64,000 nt of DNA from an uncultured Myxococcales bacterium (GTDB lineage Bacteria; Myxococcota_A; UBA9042; DTJE01): assembly GCA_903857665.1 (NCBI GenBank), contig CAIOFV010000043.1:1-64000 (forward strand), given 5' to 3'. Positions within the stretch are counted from its first letter, which is position 1; each line of letters starts with the position of its first letter. The notes beneath the pieces were generated by a model, which worked only from the letters and a program-made list of their open reading frames with translations, ran no database searches and was not told the origin of the DNA. Shown piece after piece: positions 32,402 through 41,838 of the stretch. Made by a program: the position numbers and the translations under genes.

Positions 32402-33487
32402 TCAGGGCTGGCCGGGATCCGCGTACCGGGCCCGGACGGTGTGGATCGTGTCGATCGCGCCGAACATGGCAGCCACGATCTCCGGATCGAAATGGCCGCC
32501 TGATTCGTCCCGGATGATGCGCTCGGCCTCGGCGGTCGAATAGGCTTCCTTGTAGCAACGCCTCGACGTAAGGGCGTCGTAGACATCCGCCAGGGCCACG
32601 ATCCTGGCCGCAAGGGGGATGTCAGGGCCCTTCAACCCGTGCGGGTAGCCCCGTCCGTCGAACCGCTCGTGATGCCACAACGCGATGTTGCGCGCCATCT
32701 CGTCGGCCCGGGCCAGTCCCAGCAGCTCGTATCCGTACAGGGTGTGCTGCTTCATCACGTCGTACTCTTCGACGGTCAGCCTGCCCTGCTTTTTCAGGAT
32801 CGAATCAGGGATGCCGACCTTGCCGACGTCGTGCAGCGAGGCGTAGCGCCGGACCTTGGCGGCCTGCTCGCGGTCCATGCCGACGCGGGCGGCCACGACA
32901 TGGGCGTACGCGCAGACCCGGCGGATGTGGTGGCCGGTGTCGCCGTCCTTCAGCGCGTTGGCCTTTTCCAGGGCGGCCACGATGCCGATCGTCAGGTCCT
33001 CCAGATCGGCCGTGCGCTCGTTGACACGCTCCTCCAGCAGCCCCTTCTCGTCGATCAGCAGGAGGTTCCGGGCCTCCAGTTCGTCTGTCAGGGTCTTGAT
33101 GCGCAGCAACGATCGGACACGGGCCTTCAATTCCATCGGGTGGAAGGGCTTGGTCAAGAAGTCGTCGGCGCCGGCCTCCAGGCCCCGGACCTTGTCCCGC
33201 ACGTCTTCAAGGCCGGTGACCAGCACGATCGGCACGGTACGCGTCCGGGGATGCGCCTTGAGGGCCGCGCACAGGGTCAGGCCGTCCATGCCGGGCATCA
33301 TCACGTCCGTGACCACCAGGTCGGGGAGCACGCCCCGTTCGATGTGCACCAGCACGTCGGCACCGTTGGTGAAGGTGTGCAGGGCGTAGCCCTGGGTCGA
33401 TAGCGCCTTCTGGAAGAGCACGAGATTGCGGTCCTCGTCGTCCACCAGGAACACGACCCGTTCCCGTGTCACCTCGCTGACGACCAT
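32402..33487 (-). CDS. Response regulator with HD-GYP cyclic-di-GMP phosphodiesterase domain
   Basis: The 361-residue protein has a receiver domain (acidic pair D16-D17, phospho-acceptor D61 in VVTDVMMPGMDG, K113 in LTKPFHP), a coiled region (about 125-165) and an HD-GYP domain with H219-D220 in YASLHDVGKVGIPD and HHERFDGRGYP at 272-282. This form degrades cyclic-di-GMP in response to phosphorylation by a sensor kinase. No kinase gene is nearby. A weak TAGAAT -10 box (33522-33517) and a 12-base palindrome CGGGAATTCCCG (33498-33509) stand just upstream, so it may have its own promoter within the gene series. Confidence 0.94.
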   Translation of the reverse strand: MVVSEVTRERVVFLVDDEDRNLVLFQKALSTQGYALHTFTNGADVLVHIERGVLPDLVVTDVMMPGMDGLTLCAALKAHPRTRTVPIVLVTGLEDVRDKVRGLEAGADDFLTKPFHPMELKARVRSLLRIKTLTDELEARNLLLIDEKGLLEERVNERTADLEDLTIGIVAALEKANALKDGDTGHHIRRVCAYAHVVAARVGMDREQAAKVRRYASLHDVGKVGIPDSILKKQGRLTVEEYDVMKQHTLYGYELLGLARADEMARNIALWHHERFDGRGYPHGLKGPDIPLAARIVALADVYDALTSRRCYKEAYSTAEAERIIRDESGGHFDPEIVAAMFGAIDTIHTVRARYADPGQP

Positions 33488-33547
33488 CGCAATCCCCCGG
33501 GAATTCCCGACGTCCCATTCTACGCGCGTGCGGGTATGAGGACCAAG

Positions 33548-34534
33548 TTAGGCGTCCAGGACGCGCAGCGCGTTGCCGCCCAGGATCCCCTCGACCTCAC
33601 CGGCCGAAAAGCCCCGGCGGGCAAGGCCATCGCCCAGCACCGGCCAGTCGGAATACCCCCCGATCCCGCGGGGAGTCCAGGTGTACCCGTCCATGTCCGA
33701 TCCGACCGCCACGTGCGCGGGACCCATCACCCACGCCGCATGGCAGACGTGGTCCAGGAAGCGATCCAAGGGCTGCCGCAGCACGCTCCGTCCGTAAAGG
33801 AAGGGCGGGAACAGGATGATGCCCGCCACGCCGCCTGAGCGGGCGATCCCCCGGGCCAGGCCGTCGGGGAGGTTGCGCGGACGGTCCACCAGGGCGCGCA
33901 TGCCGGTGTGGGACGTGATCACGGGGCCGCCGGCCAGGCCCAGCACCTGCTCGACGCCATCGTCCGACAGGTGGGCGACGTCCGGCAGGATCCGCAGCGA
34001 ACGCAGGCGGGACACGACGACGCGACCCAGGGGGGACAGGCCGCTCCAGGGCTTCCTGGCCGACTCGCTGGCGTCCCCCAGGTCGTTCGCCACGAAGTGG
34101 ACCAGTGTCAGGGAACGGACGCCCAGTTCGGCGAACGCGTCCAGCATCGCCGGGTTGCCGTCCAGGCTGTGGCCTCCCTCGACCGACAGGACGCCCGCCA
34201 CCACGCCGTCTGCCGCCGCGGACCGGGCCTCGGTCCCCGTTCGCACGGGGCGCAGGCGACCGCCAGACTCGCGGGCGACGCGATAAAAGGTTCGAATCTG
34301 GGCCAGGGTCGCCTCGGACCTCGGCACCCAGAACAGGGGGCTGAGAGGCGCGTAGGCGGCGAAGGTCACGCAGCCGACGCCTCCCCGGAGGGCCCCGTCG
34401 AGGTCGACCCGGTTCCCGAAGGGACCGAACGGCAGAGGATCCGGGCGGCTCCGCGACAAGGGGTGCCGCAGGTAGTGGCCGTTCATCAGCCAGTGCGAGT
34501 GAAGGTCCATGAAGACGCCCGCGTCCGCGCTCAT
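33548..34534 (-). CDS. Membrane dipeptidase (peptidase family M19)
   Basis: The 328-residue protein has the renal-dipeptidase TIM-barrel metal motifs: DLHSHWL at the start, VEGGHSLDGN with the bridging acid, DVAHLSDDGVEQV, VITSHTGMRALVDRPRNL and VGSDMDGYTW. M19 enzymes split dipeptides, often with D-residues, or act as lactamases or amidases. There is no signal peptide, so it is cytoplasmic. It overlaps the radical SAM gene as ATGA. A similar enzyme is often found with amino-acid or peptide uptake. Here two large secreted peptidases are in the same gene series. Confidence 0.9.
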   Translation of the reverse strand: MSADAGVFMDLHSHWLMNGHYLRHPLSRSRPDPLPFGPFGNRVDLDGALRGGVGCVTFAAYAPLSPLFWVPRSEATLAQIRTFYRVARESGGRLRPVRTGTEARSAAADGVVAGVLSVEGGHSLDGNPAMLDAFAELGVRSLTLVHFVANDLGDASESARKPWSGLSPLGRVVVSRLRSLRILPDVAHLSDDGVEQVLGLAGGPVITSHTGMRALVDRPRNLPDGLARGIARSGGVAGIILFPPFLYGRSVLRQPLDRFLDHVCHAAWVMGPAHVAVGSDMDGYTWTPRGIGGYSDWPVLGDGLARRGFSAGEVEGILGGNALRVLDA

Positions 34535-35571
34535 CGTGAATCCTCCCGCCGGCCGTCGGTCGTCCCGAGGCCCTGGAAGTGGGCCGCGTCGGCGAAGGGC
34601 TCGGCCCCCCGGTCGAAGTCCGGGCGGTAGAAGTCCTGGGCCTCCATTTCCTGCACCAGCGCATTGTCGAATCCCATGTGCTCGGCGACGTCCAGCACCC
34701 GCTGGTACTCCCGGACCGACGTGCGACGGGACAGCAGCAGCTCGTCGGGCGCCTTGTGGGCCGGGAAGTACTGGGCCATCAGCGCGATGCGGGTTGCCGT
34801 GCCCAGAGCGTCACGCAGGAAGGCCAGGGACTCCCGGGCCCCCGAGATGTCGTTCGGCAGGACCAGCAGCCGCACGATCAGGCCGCGACGGAGCGTCCCG
34901 TCGGGCCCGACGTCGTTGGCCGTGCCGACCTGGCGCGCCATTTCGACGATCGCGGCCCGGGACGCCGCCACGTATCCCTCGACCCCGCTGAACTCCTTCG
35001 CGGCATCGTCGTCCGAATAGCGCAGGTCGGGGAGGTACACATCGACCACGCCGTCCAGCAACCGCAGCACCTCGGCCGAATCGTACGCGCTGGAGTTGTA
35101 GACGACGGGCAGGGCCAGCCCTGCCGCAGCGGCAGCGTCCAGGCCTGCGACGGCCCAGGGGACCACGTGGGACGGGGTGACCCAGTTGATGTTGTGGACG
35201 CCCCGGCCTGCCAGGTCCAGCATCATGGCCGCAAGGTCGGCCGACGTCGTGACGGGGCGGCGGCGCATGTCCGCGCCCTGGCTGATGGTCGAGTTCTGGC
35301 AGTATGCGCAGCGCAGGTTGCAGCCCCCGAAGAACACGGTGCCCGACCCCCGGGTGCCCGATATCTCCGGCTCCTCGCCGAAGTGCGCGGTCGCGGCGGC
35401 GACGACCGCCCCGGCGGGCAGGCCGCAGATGCCCCTGCCGCCGGCCGCGCGATCCACGGCGCAGCGATGGGGGCACAGGCGGCAGGGCGAGGCGAGGCCC
35501 GCGAGGGCGATGGCCCGCTCGGCCAGTTCGCCCGTTTCGGACAGCCTGCCGTAGGGCGGCGCCCACGTCAT
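34531..35571 (-). CDS. Radical SAM protein of the PflA-like (COG1313) group
   Basis: The 346-residue protein has a Cys-rich N-terminus C-x2-C-x3-C (CRLCPHRCAVD) with a further GICG, then the radical SAM cluster motif GCNLRCAYCQNSTIS. Later NINWVTPSHVVPWA, VYNSSAYDSAEVLRLLDG and DVYLPDLRYSDD match the PflX/AmmeMemoRadiSam-related group of glycyl-radical-activase-like proteins. The ATG at 35571 overlaps the rdgB stop as ATGA. No glycyl radical enzyme gene is seen in the window. The substrate is therefore unknown. Confidence 0.88.
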   Translation of the reverse strand: MTWAPPYGRLSETGELAERAIALAGLASPCRLCPHRCAVDRAAGGRGICGLPAGAVVAAATAHFGEEPEISGTRGSGTVFFGGCNLRCAYCQNSTISQGADMRRRPVTTSADLAAMMLDLAGRGVHNINWVTPSHVVPWAVAGLDAAAAAGLALPVVYNSSAYDSAEVLRLLDGVVDVYLPDLRYSDDDAAKEFSGVEGYVAASRAAIVEMARQVGTANDVGPDGTLRRGLIVRLLVLPNDISGARESLAFLRDALGTATRIALMAQYFPAHKAPDELLLSRRTSVREYQRVLDVAEHMGFDNALVQEMEAQDFYRPDFDRGAEPFADAAHFQGLGTTDGRREDSR

Positions 35572-36263
35572 CCCCGATTCTCCCCGTCCCCGGCCAGGAC
35601 CCGACCGAGCGCTTCCCCGAGGGCCCGGAAGGCGTTGCCACGATGCGAGAACCCGTTCTTTTCGTCGGCGGTCAGTTCGGCGAAGGTCTTGCCGACGTCG
35701 TCCCGCCAGAACACCGGGTCGTAGCCGAAACCGTCGTGCCCCCGGGGGGTGTCGATGATCCGCCCGACGACCTCGCCCTCGGCGACCAGCAGGAGGGCCC
35801 CGGCCGGCGTGAACGGATGCCCCGACACGAGGCGCACTGCGGGCGACAGCGGTTCGGGCAGCCCGCGGGGCAGGTCCCCGGGACGGACGAGGCACGCCAC
35901 GGTGCAGACGAACCGGGCGCGTCGATCCTCGATGCCGCGCAGCACGGACAGCAGTTTCGCGATGTTCGCCGCGTCGTCGTGACCGTCGCCGCCGGCATAG
36001 CGGGCGGAGCGGATACCGGGCGCCCCGCCGAGGGCTGCAACCTCCAGGCCCGAGTCGTCGGCGAACGTCGGCAGGCCGGTGGCGTGGAACACGCCGGCCG
36101 CCTTCAACACCGCGTTGTCCAGGAAGGTGTCGCCGGTCTCCTCCGCCAGGGCCGCGACGCCCAGGTCGGCGGGCGACAGGATCTGGACGCCCAGGCCCGA
36201 CAGGATCCCGGCCACCTCGCGAACCTTCCCGCGGTTGAACGTGGCGAACACGAACCGGTGCAT
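35568..36263 (-). CDS. rdgB: RdgB/HAM1 non-canonical purine NTP pyrophosphatase
   Basis: The 231-residue protein starts MHRFVFATFNRGKVREV and has TFLDNAVLKA, TFADDSGLEVAALGGAPGIRSARY, the base-specific HDGFGYDPVF and FSHRGNAFRAL, all standard for ITPase/HAM1 enzymes that hydrolyse dITP, ITP and XTP. Residues about 125-150 hold a small insertion (LPRGLPEPLSPAVRLVSGH). It starts 13 bases after the subtilase stop and overlaps the radical SAM gene as ATGA. Confidence 0.95.
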   Translation of the reverse strand: MHRFVFATFNRGKVREVAGILSGLGVQILSPADLGVAALAEETGDTFLDNAVLKAAGVFHATGLPTFADDSGLEVAALGGAPGIRSARYAGGDGHDDAANIAKLLSVLRGIEDRRARFVCTVACLVRPGDLPRGLPEPLSPAVRLVSGHPFTPAGALLLVAEGEVVGRIIDTPRGHDGFGYDPVFWRDDVGKTFAELTADEKNGFSHRGNAFRALGEALGRVLAGDGENRG

Positions 36264-36276
36264 CCGGGCCTCCGGG

Positions 36277-39135
36277 TCAGTACCCGGCCCGGAACGGGAC
36301 GCGCAACCAGGGCGTGCCGTCTCGACGGTCGGTGAAGTCGATGGAACCCGTCCACGAGGTGCCTGCGGGAAGCGCCCTGGGCGTCGCCCCGGCGACGATG
36401 CGGACCTTCGTGCGGACCGTGGGCCACAATCGCACGCGCTGGCCGCCGTCCACAGTGCCGGTCAACGAGACATGTTCCCGGGTGATGTAGCGTTCCGTGA
36501 TGCGAACCTCGCCCGCGGGCCCGCCGCGCACCGCCCGACCGGCGCGGACCTCGAGCGTCCAGTCCGAGCCGTTCGGCCCGGCCGGGGCCTTGAACGCGAC
36601 CTTGACCTTGCGGTTGCTGAAGCCGGTCTGGAGCGCCGCCTTGCCCTCGCGATCGACGACGTTGAGGGCGACGTCGGTGAAGCGGTTCCAGTCCTCGGGG
36701 GACATCTCGAGGTCGAACTCCACCGATTCGATCTCGGGCGACGTCGTGAAGTTGTGCTTCACGACGTCGCCTTCCAGCGACCGGCTGAACGTCCGCTCAT
36801 ACCCCCGGATCTCGCCGTGCACTTCGCCGTCGAACGGGACCGTCATCCGGTTCTCGACCGACAGATCGACCGCGGGAGCCTTGCCGGGTTCGGAACGCAG
36901 GGACGTGATCGGCGCAGCCACCAGGCCCCCGAAACGGACCTCGACATCGACCATCGACGAAGTCGGCGGGACCAGGGCACCCACCAGGTCCAGTTCCATC
37001 GTGCCGCCTTCCCCCAGTTCGGCGTCGGCCAGGGCCCAGCGCGCCTCGCGGCCCTCGATGGAAGACACGGCCCCATCGACCGGCAGGCGATGGCCCGCGC
37101 CGTCGTACAGCGCCGCCAGCAGCGACGCCGCCTTGCCTTCCGAGGGCTTCACCCGGACGGACCAGGTGGACGCACCCGGCGGCGCGGACAGGAACAGGCG
37201 CACGACGCCGCCTGGTGACACGCCCACGGCGCGACGAACGACCGCCGGGGGGCCCTCCCCCCCGACCGTGATACGCTCGGGGACCACCACGGCCACCGGG
37301 AACTGGAACGAAAGGCCCCCCGGGGCACGACCGGTCACCGTGCCCGCGTGCAGGCCCGGCGCGGACACCGCGGCCCGATCGATCCAGAGGCGCACGGTCG
37401 ATGACTCGCCGCCGCGAATCGCGACGGCCCCGGACGACAGGTGGATCCAGCCGGCGTCCGTCGTCAGGGCAAACTTGATCCAGGATTGGCTGCGGGTCCC
37501 GCCCGGAGCGGAGGCCAGGTACCGGGCGCGGATCGACACGTCCACCGGGTCTGCCGCACCCGGCGCATAGCCGCCCGCCCGCCAGAACGCCCCGGCGGCC
37601 TTTCGCCCGCCCAGGGTCGGAACCTCGGTCGTCGCTTCCACCCCCACGATCCACCGGGCATCGACGTCCCTTGAACGGGCGGCCAGCGCATCGTACGCCC
37701 TGCCCACATCCGCAAGGCCTGCGCCCTGATCCAGCACCCCGAACCCCGGGATCGGGCGGGCGCCGTCCCGCAGCGCCTGCCTCACCATGCCCGAATGCCA
37801 GGGGCGCCCGGCTTCGCCGGCCACGAAACCCGACAGGACCAGGGCCGCGGCCCCCGACACCTGGGGAGCGGCCATCGAAGTCCCGCGCATCACGTCGTGG
37901 CGCTCCCATGGAGGGACGGACGACGCCGCGATGCCGGGCGCGGCGACGTCCGGCTTGGACGCCTCGCCCCCGCGCGAACTGAACGAAAACACCTGCAGCG
38001 GGCCCGGTGCCCCGACAAGCCCTTCGGACAGCGCGGGCGTCAGCACCGCGGCGACCGAGAGGACACCCCGGGACGCGCCCGGCGTCCCTACCGTGGAAAG
38101 GCCCGGCCCCTGGTTCCCGGCCGACGTCACCACCAGCACGGTCGGGTTCTCCTCCTGAAAACGTTCCAGGAACCGGTCGATGTCGGCGTCGCCCTCGATG
38201 GCCGACCCGATCCCGTACGAGATGTTCGCGACCACGGGCAGGCCCTTCTCCCGGGACCACTTCGCCGCGAAGTCCAGTGCCTTCTTCATGCTTTCCGTCA
38301 CCGAGGCGCCGCCCGCCAGGGTGCTGTCGCCGATCTTCAGGGACAGGATCTTCGCCCCGGGTGCGATGCCGTCGTATCCCGCCTTCCCGTTGAGCCCGAA
38401 GCCCGCCGCGATGCCCGCCACGTGGGTCCCGTGGCTGCCCGCCACCACGTGCAGTTCGATCCGGTGCGGCGCGTCCTCGCCCAGTCGCACGGACACCGGC
38501 ACCTTGGCGGACTCGCGCGAGGGGTCGCCGCCGCCGCCCAACCGGACGTGCTCGAAACCCTTTTCGTAGGACCGCAGCACCGCCTCGCCCGCCAGGTCGT
38601 GATCGCCGTCATGGTCGATCACGGCGCGCCATTCGCCATCGGCGCCCCGGAACACCAGGATCGCGATCCGGTCGTCGGTCCGCCCGTTGCCGGTGAGATC
38701 CGACACGGGCGAGTTCTTGAAGCGCGATTCGTCCAGGAAGCCCAGCGTGATTGGGGAGCCTTCTGCCAGGCCGGGGACCGAATCGACCCCGCGGACCCAG
38801 GATCCGCGGGCACGCCACACCGGGCGCCCGTCCTCGCCGGTCTCCCGGGAAGGCGTTTCGAGGTCCACGTTGGATTCCCCGCTGAAATCGCGGGTTTCGA
38901 TGACCTTGACCTCGCCCGTTGAGGTGCGTGCGAGGCCCGGCGCGCCGGGGTCCACCCCGGTGTCCAGCACCGCGATGACCACGCCCCGCCCATCCCAGGA
39001 GGCGTGCGCCGCCCGGAAGGCGGCCGCTCCGATGGCCTGCGTGTCCAGGTGGTCCTCGAAGGGCCCGGCCGAGGCGGAACCGGGTGAAAGGGCCAGCATC
39101 CAGGCCAGCGCCACCGTCGCACACCCACGCTTCAC
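36277..39135 (-). CDS. Secreted subtilisin-family protease, tripeptidyl-peptidase II-like
   Basis: The 952-residue protein has a Sec signal ending near AGPFED. The S8 catalytic triad is D58 in AVLDTGVDPGAPGL, H235 in GSHGTHVAG and S420 in GTSMAAPQVSG, with the oxyanion Asn at 341 in SAGNQGP. The DTGVDPGAPGL block, the long insert between Asp and His, and GIAPGAKILSLKIGD match tripeptidyl-peptidase II, though this protein is shorter than eukaryotic TPP-II and has a beta-rich C-terminal half. The GTG at 39135 has AGGGAG upstream. It heads the minus-strand series and probably digests proteins outside the cytoplasm. Confidence 0.9.
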   Translation of the reverse strand: MKRGCATVALAWMLALSPGSASAGPFEDHLDTQAIGAAAFRAAHASWDGRGVVIAVLDTGVDPGAPGLARTSTGEVKVIETRDFSGESNVDLETPSRETGEDGRPVWRARGSWVRGVDSVPGLAEGSPITLGFLDESRFKNSPVSDLTGNGRTDDRIAILVFRGADGEWRAVIDHDGDHDLAGEAVLRSYEKGFEHVRLGGGGDPSRESAKVPVSVRLGEDAPHRIELHVVAGSHGTHVAGIAAGFGLNGKAGYDGIAPGAKILSLKIGDSTLAGGASVTESMKKALDFAAKWSREKGLPVVANISYGIGSAIEGDADIDRFLERFQEENPTVLVVTSAGNQGPGLSTVGTPGASRGVLSVAAVLTPALSEGLVGAPGPLQVFSFSSRGGEASKPDVAAPGIAASSVPPWERHDVMRGTSMAAPQVSGAAALVLSGFVAGEAGRPWHSGMVRQALRDGARPIPGFGVLDQGAGLADVGRAYDALAARSRDVDARWIVGVEATTEVPTLGGRKAAGAFWRAGGYAPGAADPVDVSIRARYLASAPGGTRSQSWIKFALTTDAGWIHLSSGAVAIRGGESSTVRLWIDRAAVSAPGLHAGTVTGRAPGGLSFQFPVAVVVPERITVGGEGPPAVVRRAVGVSPGGVVRLFLSAPPGASTWSVRVKPSEGKAASLLAALYDGAGHRLPVDGAVSSIEGREARWALADAELGEGGTMELDLVGALVPPTSSMVDVEVRFGGLVAAPITSLRSEPGKAPAVDLSVENRMTVPFDGEVHGEIRGYERTFSRSLEGDVVKHNFTTSPEIESVEFDLEMSPEDWNRFTDVALNVVDREGKAALQTGFSNRKVKVAFKAPAGPNGSDWTLEVRAGRAVRGGPAGEVRITERYITREHVSLTGTVDGGQRVRLWPTVRTKVRIVAGATPRALPAGTSWTGSIDFTDRRDGTPWLRVPFRAGY

Positions 39136-39237
39136 GTCCGACTCCCTTCCGGCGATCGGCAGATTCTAGCACCGGAACCGGGCGTGGTCCGCCTGTGAAT
39201 GGTTGTCCCGCCCTCGGCGACGTGGCATCCTCGGTTC

Positions 39238-40266
39238 GTGAATGCCGCCCTCATCCTGCTGCTCCCCTGGATCGTCGGCACGGCGACCGCGCTGGCCCCG
39301 GCCGCCTGCCCGCTGGAGGCCCGCGCGTCGGCTGCGCTGCGGCAGGCCGTCCGCGCGGGACCCGCGACCGAGGTGCCCGACGGTTTCGACGCCTGCAGCC
39401 CCCGGGGAAGGTCGGCGGCACGGCTGGCCTCGGCTCGCACGCTGCTGGTCCAGTTCCAGCAGATGAACACGGCCTCCATCGACCGGGCGGATCCGGACGT
39501 CCTGATCATCGACTCGTCCTGGGACGGAAGCGGCGCCCGCCAACTGACCCGCTGGGACGTCCGTCGACTCCGCTGGCGCCTGGGCCGGCCCCCGCGGATC
39601 GTGCTGGCCTACGTCAGCGTGGGCGAGGCGGAGGACTACCGGTACTATTGGAACCGGGCAGCCAACGGCGGCGCCGCGTCCTTCCTGGACCGCCCGAACC
39701 CGAACTGGCCGGGCAACGTGCGGGTCCGCTTCTGGGATCCGGCGTGGCATGCCGTGCTGTTTTCGGGCAGGGACGCCTGGGTCAACCGGATCCTGGACGC
39801 CGGGTTCGACGGGGTGTTCCTGGACACCGTGGACGCGGCCGAAACCTGGGTGGACGACGGACGCGCCGACGCGCCCGCCCGCATGGCCGACCTGATCGCG
39901 GCACTGGCCCGGCACGCCCGTTTGCGCGCCCCCGGATTCCTGGTGGTCGCATCGAACCCGTTCGTCCTGATGGGCCGGCCGGGGCTGCTGGAGGTCCTGT
40001 CGGGCATCCTGGCGGAGGGCCACGTCCTGAGCGGCGAGTCCCTGGCGCCCCCCCGGGCCCTGGCGGCGACCCTGGAACCCCTGCGGCGCGCGGCACGGGC
40101 GGGGGTGTCGGTGATGCTGGTCGAGTACCCGCGTTCCCCGGCCGGGCTTGAGCGGTTCGCGTCCCTCTGTTCGTCGGAGGGCTTCCTGTGTTATGCCGGA
40201 CGGGAGGCTCTGGACCGCGTCGGGGTGCTGGTGCCGCGCGAGCCGCGGCAGGAGGCGTTGCCATGA
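39238..40266 (+). CDS. GH114-like (TM1410) secreted glycosidase
   Basis: The 342-residue protein has a signal peptide (NAALILLLPWIVGTATALA) and a TIM barrel with LIIDSSWDGSG, VLAYVSVGEAEDYRYYW, FWDPAWHAVLF and DGVFLDTVDAAETW. This is the endo-alpha-1,4-polygalactosaminidase/TM1410 family, which cuts or binds galactosamine-rich polysaccharides. The acidic residues in VGEAEDYR and VFLDTVD are the expected catalytic region. I took the GTG at 39238 for the best signal peptide, while an ATG at 39199 is also open. The stop overlaps the PilZ gene as ATGA. The wide glycan locus further right may provide the substrate. Confidence 0.82.
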   Translation: MNAALILLLPWIVGTATALAPAACPLEARASAALRQAVRAGPATEVPDGFDACSPRGRSAARLASARTLLVQFQQMNTASIDRADPDVLIIDSSWDGSGARQLTRWDVRRLRWRLGRPPRIVLAYVSVGEAEDYRYYWNRAANGGAASFLDRPNPNWPGNVRVRFWDPAWHAVLFSGRDAWVNRILDAGFDGVFLDTVDAAETWVDDGRADAPARMADLIAALARHARLRAPGFLVVASNPFVLMGRPGLLEVLSGILAEGHVLSGESLAPPRALAATLEPLRRAARAGVSVMLVEYPRSPAGLERFASLCSSEGFLCYAGREALDRVGVLVPREPRQEALP

Positions 40267-40643
40267 ACGAGCGCAGGAACGCGAACCGGCGGCCGTTCCG
40301 GGGCGAAGTCGAGATCCGCGAGGAGGTTCGCGGGCACTCGGGATCGGCGATCGCGCGGGACATCAGCGTGACCGGCATGTTCCTGATGACGATGGCCCCC
40401 TACCAGTTGAACGACGCCGTGACGGTGCGTTTCCTGCTGCCGTCGTCGTCCTGCCACATCGAAATCACGGGCGAGGTCATTCGCGTGGAACCGGCTCGCG
40501 AGGGGGTCGCGACGAGGGACGTGGGGGTGGCCCTGCGGTTCGACGACGCGGACGAGTGGGCGCTGACCGAGGTGAACCGCTACGTCGCAAAGGCTCCGCG
40601 CATCGCTGGCGTGGTCACGAGGACGGACGAGTCCCGTCCCTGA
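40263..40643 (+). CDS. PilZ-domain cyclic-di-GMP receptor
   Basis: The 126-residue protein has the RxxxR-type element NRRPFRGEVEIRE near the start and the D-x-S-x-x-G motif as ARDISVTGMFLM, then the beta-barrel strands of PilZ. It would bind cyclic-di-GMP in the cytoplasm. The start ATG lies in the stop of the exported GH114-like gene (ATGA), an uncommon pairing that suggests second-messenger control of the same polysaccharide. Its 3' end overlaps the convergent MFS gene by 29 bases. Confidence 0.87.
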   Translation: MNERRNANRRPFRGEVEIREEVRGHSGSAIARDISVTGMFLMTMAPYQLNDAVTVRFLLPSSSCHIEITGEVIRVEPAREGVATRDVGVALRFDDADEWALTEVNRYVAKAPRIAGVVTRTDESRP

Positions 40644-41829
40644 CCCCGACGGCTCCCGGTCGCGCCACCACCGCCGCCATTGCCATCAGCAGGATCGGAG
40701 AGCCGGACAAGGCCCAGGTGAGACCCGCCCCGGCCGCGGCGCTTCCCGCCTCCGGCAGTCCCTGGATCCGCTCGGCCACGGCGCCGATCGTCCAGGACAT
40801 CGCGGCGCCCGTGGCCCCGGCCACCGTCGAGAGCCAGCCGAACACGGACGCCTCTGAACCCGGGAAGGGATGGACCGTGAACCCCTGGAGCGCCGGCGCG
40901 CACACGCTCATGGCCAGCCCGAACAGCGCCACTCCGACCAGCGCCACCGCCACGTGCCCGGACAGCAGGACCCCGACCCACGCACAGGCCGAAACGACGG
41001 CCAGGCGCGAAACGAAGGCGCGGGCGTCGGGACGATCCACGCGAGGCGCCAGCAGCAGCCGTCCGGCCGTCATCGACGCCCAGAACACCGCCACCGAAGC
41101 GGCCGCGACGGGCAGCGACGCCCCGAACCGGTCCCGGAACCACGTGGGCAGCCAGATGATCGCTCCGACCTCCGCGCCGATGTACAGGGTCGTGGCCAGC
41201 GCCCCCCGGCGGAACGCGGCCAGGCGCCACAGGTCCATTCCCGTGGCGCCTGCCGAATCCCCGGCCGGGTCCGACACCCCGCGCCCGGCACCCGACAGGA
41301 TCACCCCGATCAACGTCAGCGCGCCGATCGCGGCGGCGCCGACGAACAGCATCCGCCAGGTGCCGCCCGCGTCCAGGATCACCCCCGCCGCCAGGGGCAC
41401 GATCACCGCACCGAGGGCGTACAGACCGTGCGCATGGCTCAACAACCGTCCCCGGCGCTCCCCTCCGATCGCGGCCAGCAGGGCCGTCGCGGAAAGATCC
41501 GCGATGGCGGCCGCGCCATAGAACAGGGCGACCACGCGGCCCGCGCCCAGGGTCCGGCAGGAAACGAAAGCGAGGAGGGCCGCGACCTGCAGCGCCGCGC
41601 CGCCGACCAGCAGCGTGCGCGGCCGGGCCCGCCGCCCCAGCAGGCCCACCGCCAGCACCCCCAGGGCGCTTCCGACGCAGACGGCGCCCACCAGCGACCC
41701 GATGCCCTCGTACGAGGTGCCCAGCGACGCGGCGATGTCGGGGAGGCAGGGCGCGAGCAGGGCGGCCGAGGCGGAACGCGCCGGAAAGACGGCCAGCAGG
41801 GGCACCACGGACTGGCGGGTGGGGGACAC
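40615..41829 (-). CDS. MFS transporter
   Basis: The 404-residue protein has 12 predicted membrane helices in two sets of six, with the loop 2-3 basic motif as LLGRRARPRTLLVGG and the equivalent later LLLAPRVDRPDARAFVSRLA. It fits the sugar/drug exporter type but no substrate can be assigned. The GTG at 41829 (MSPTRQSVV) lacks a clear ribosome site. The 3' end overlaps the PilZ gene. It lies 9 bases after the membrane-protein gene upstream and may be cotranscribed. Confidence 0.85.
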   Translation of the reverse strand: MSPTRQSVVPLLAVFPARSASAALLAPCLPDIAASLGTSYEGIGSLVGAVCVGSALGVLAVGLLGRRARPRTLLVGGAALQVAALLAFVSCRTLGAGRVVALFYGAAAIADLSATALLAAIGGERRGRLLSHAHGLYALGAVIVPLAAGVILDAGGTWRMLFVGAAAIGALTLIGVILSGAGRGVSDPAGDSAGATGMDLWRLAAFRRGALATTLYIGAEVGAIIWLPTWFRDRFGASLPVAAASVAVFWASMTAGRLLLAPRVDRPDARAFVSRLAVVSACAWVGVLLSGHVAVALVGVALFGLAMSVCAPALQGFTVHPFPGSEASVFGWLSTVAGATGAAMSWTIGAVAERIQGLPEAGSAAAGAGLTWALSGSPILLMAMAAVVARPGAVGVRDGTRPSS

Positions 41830-41838
41830 GAAGCGCGC

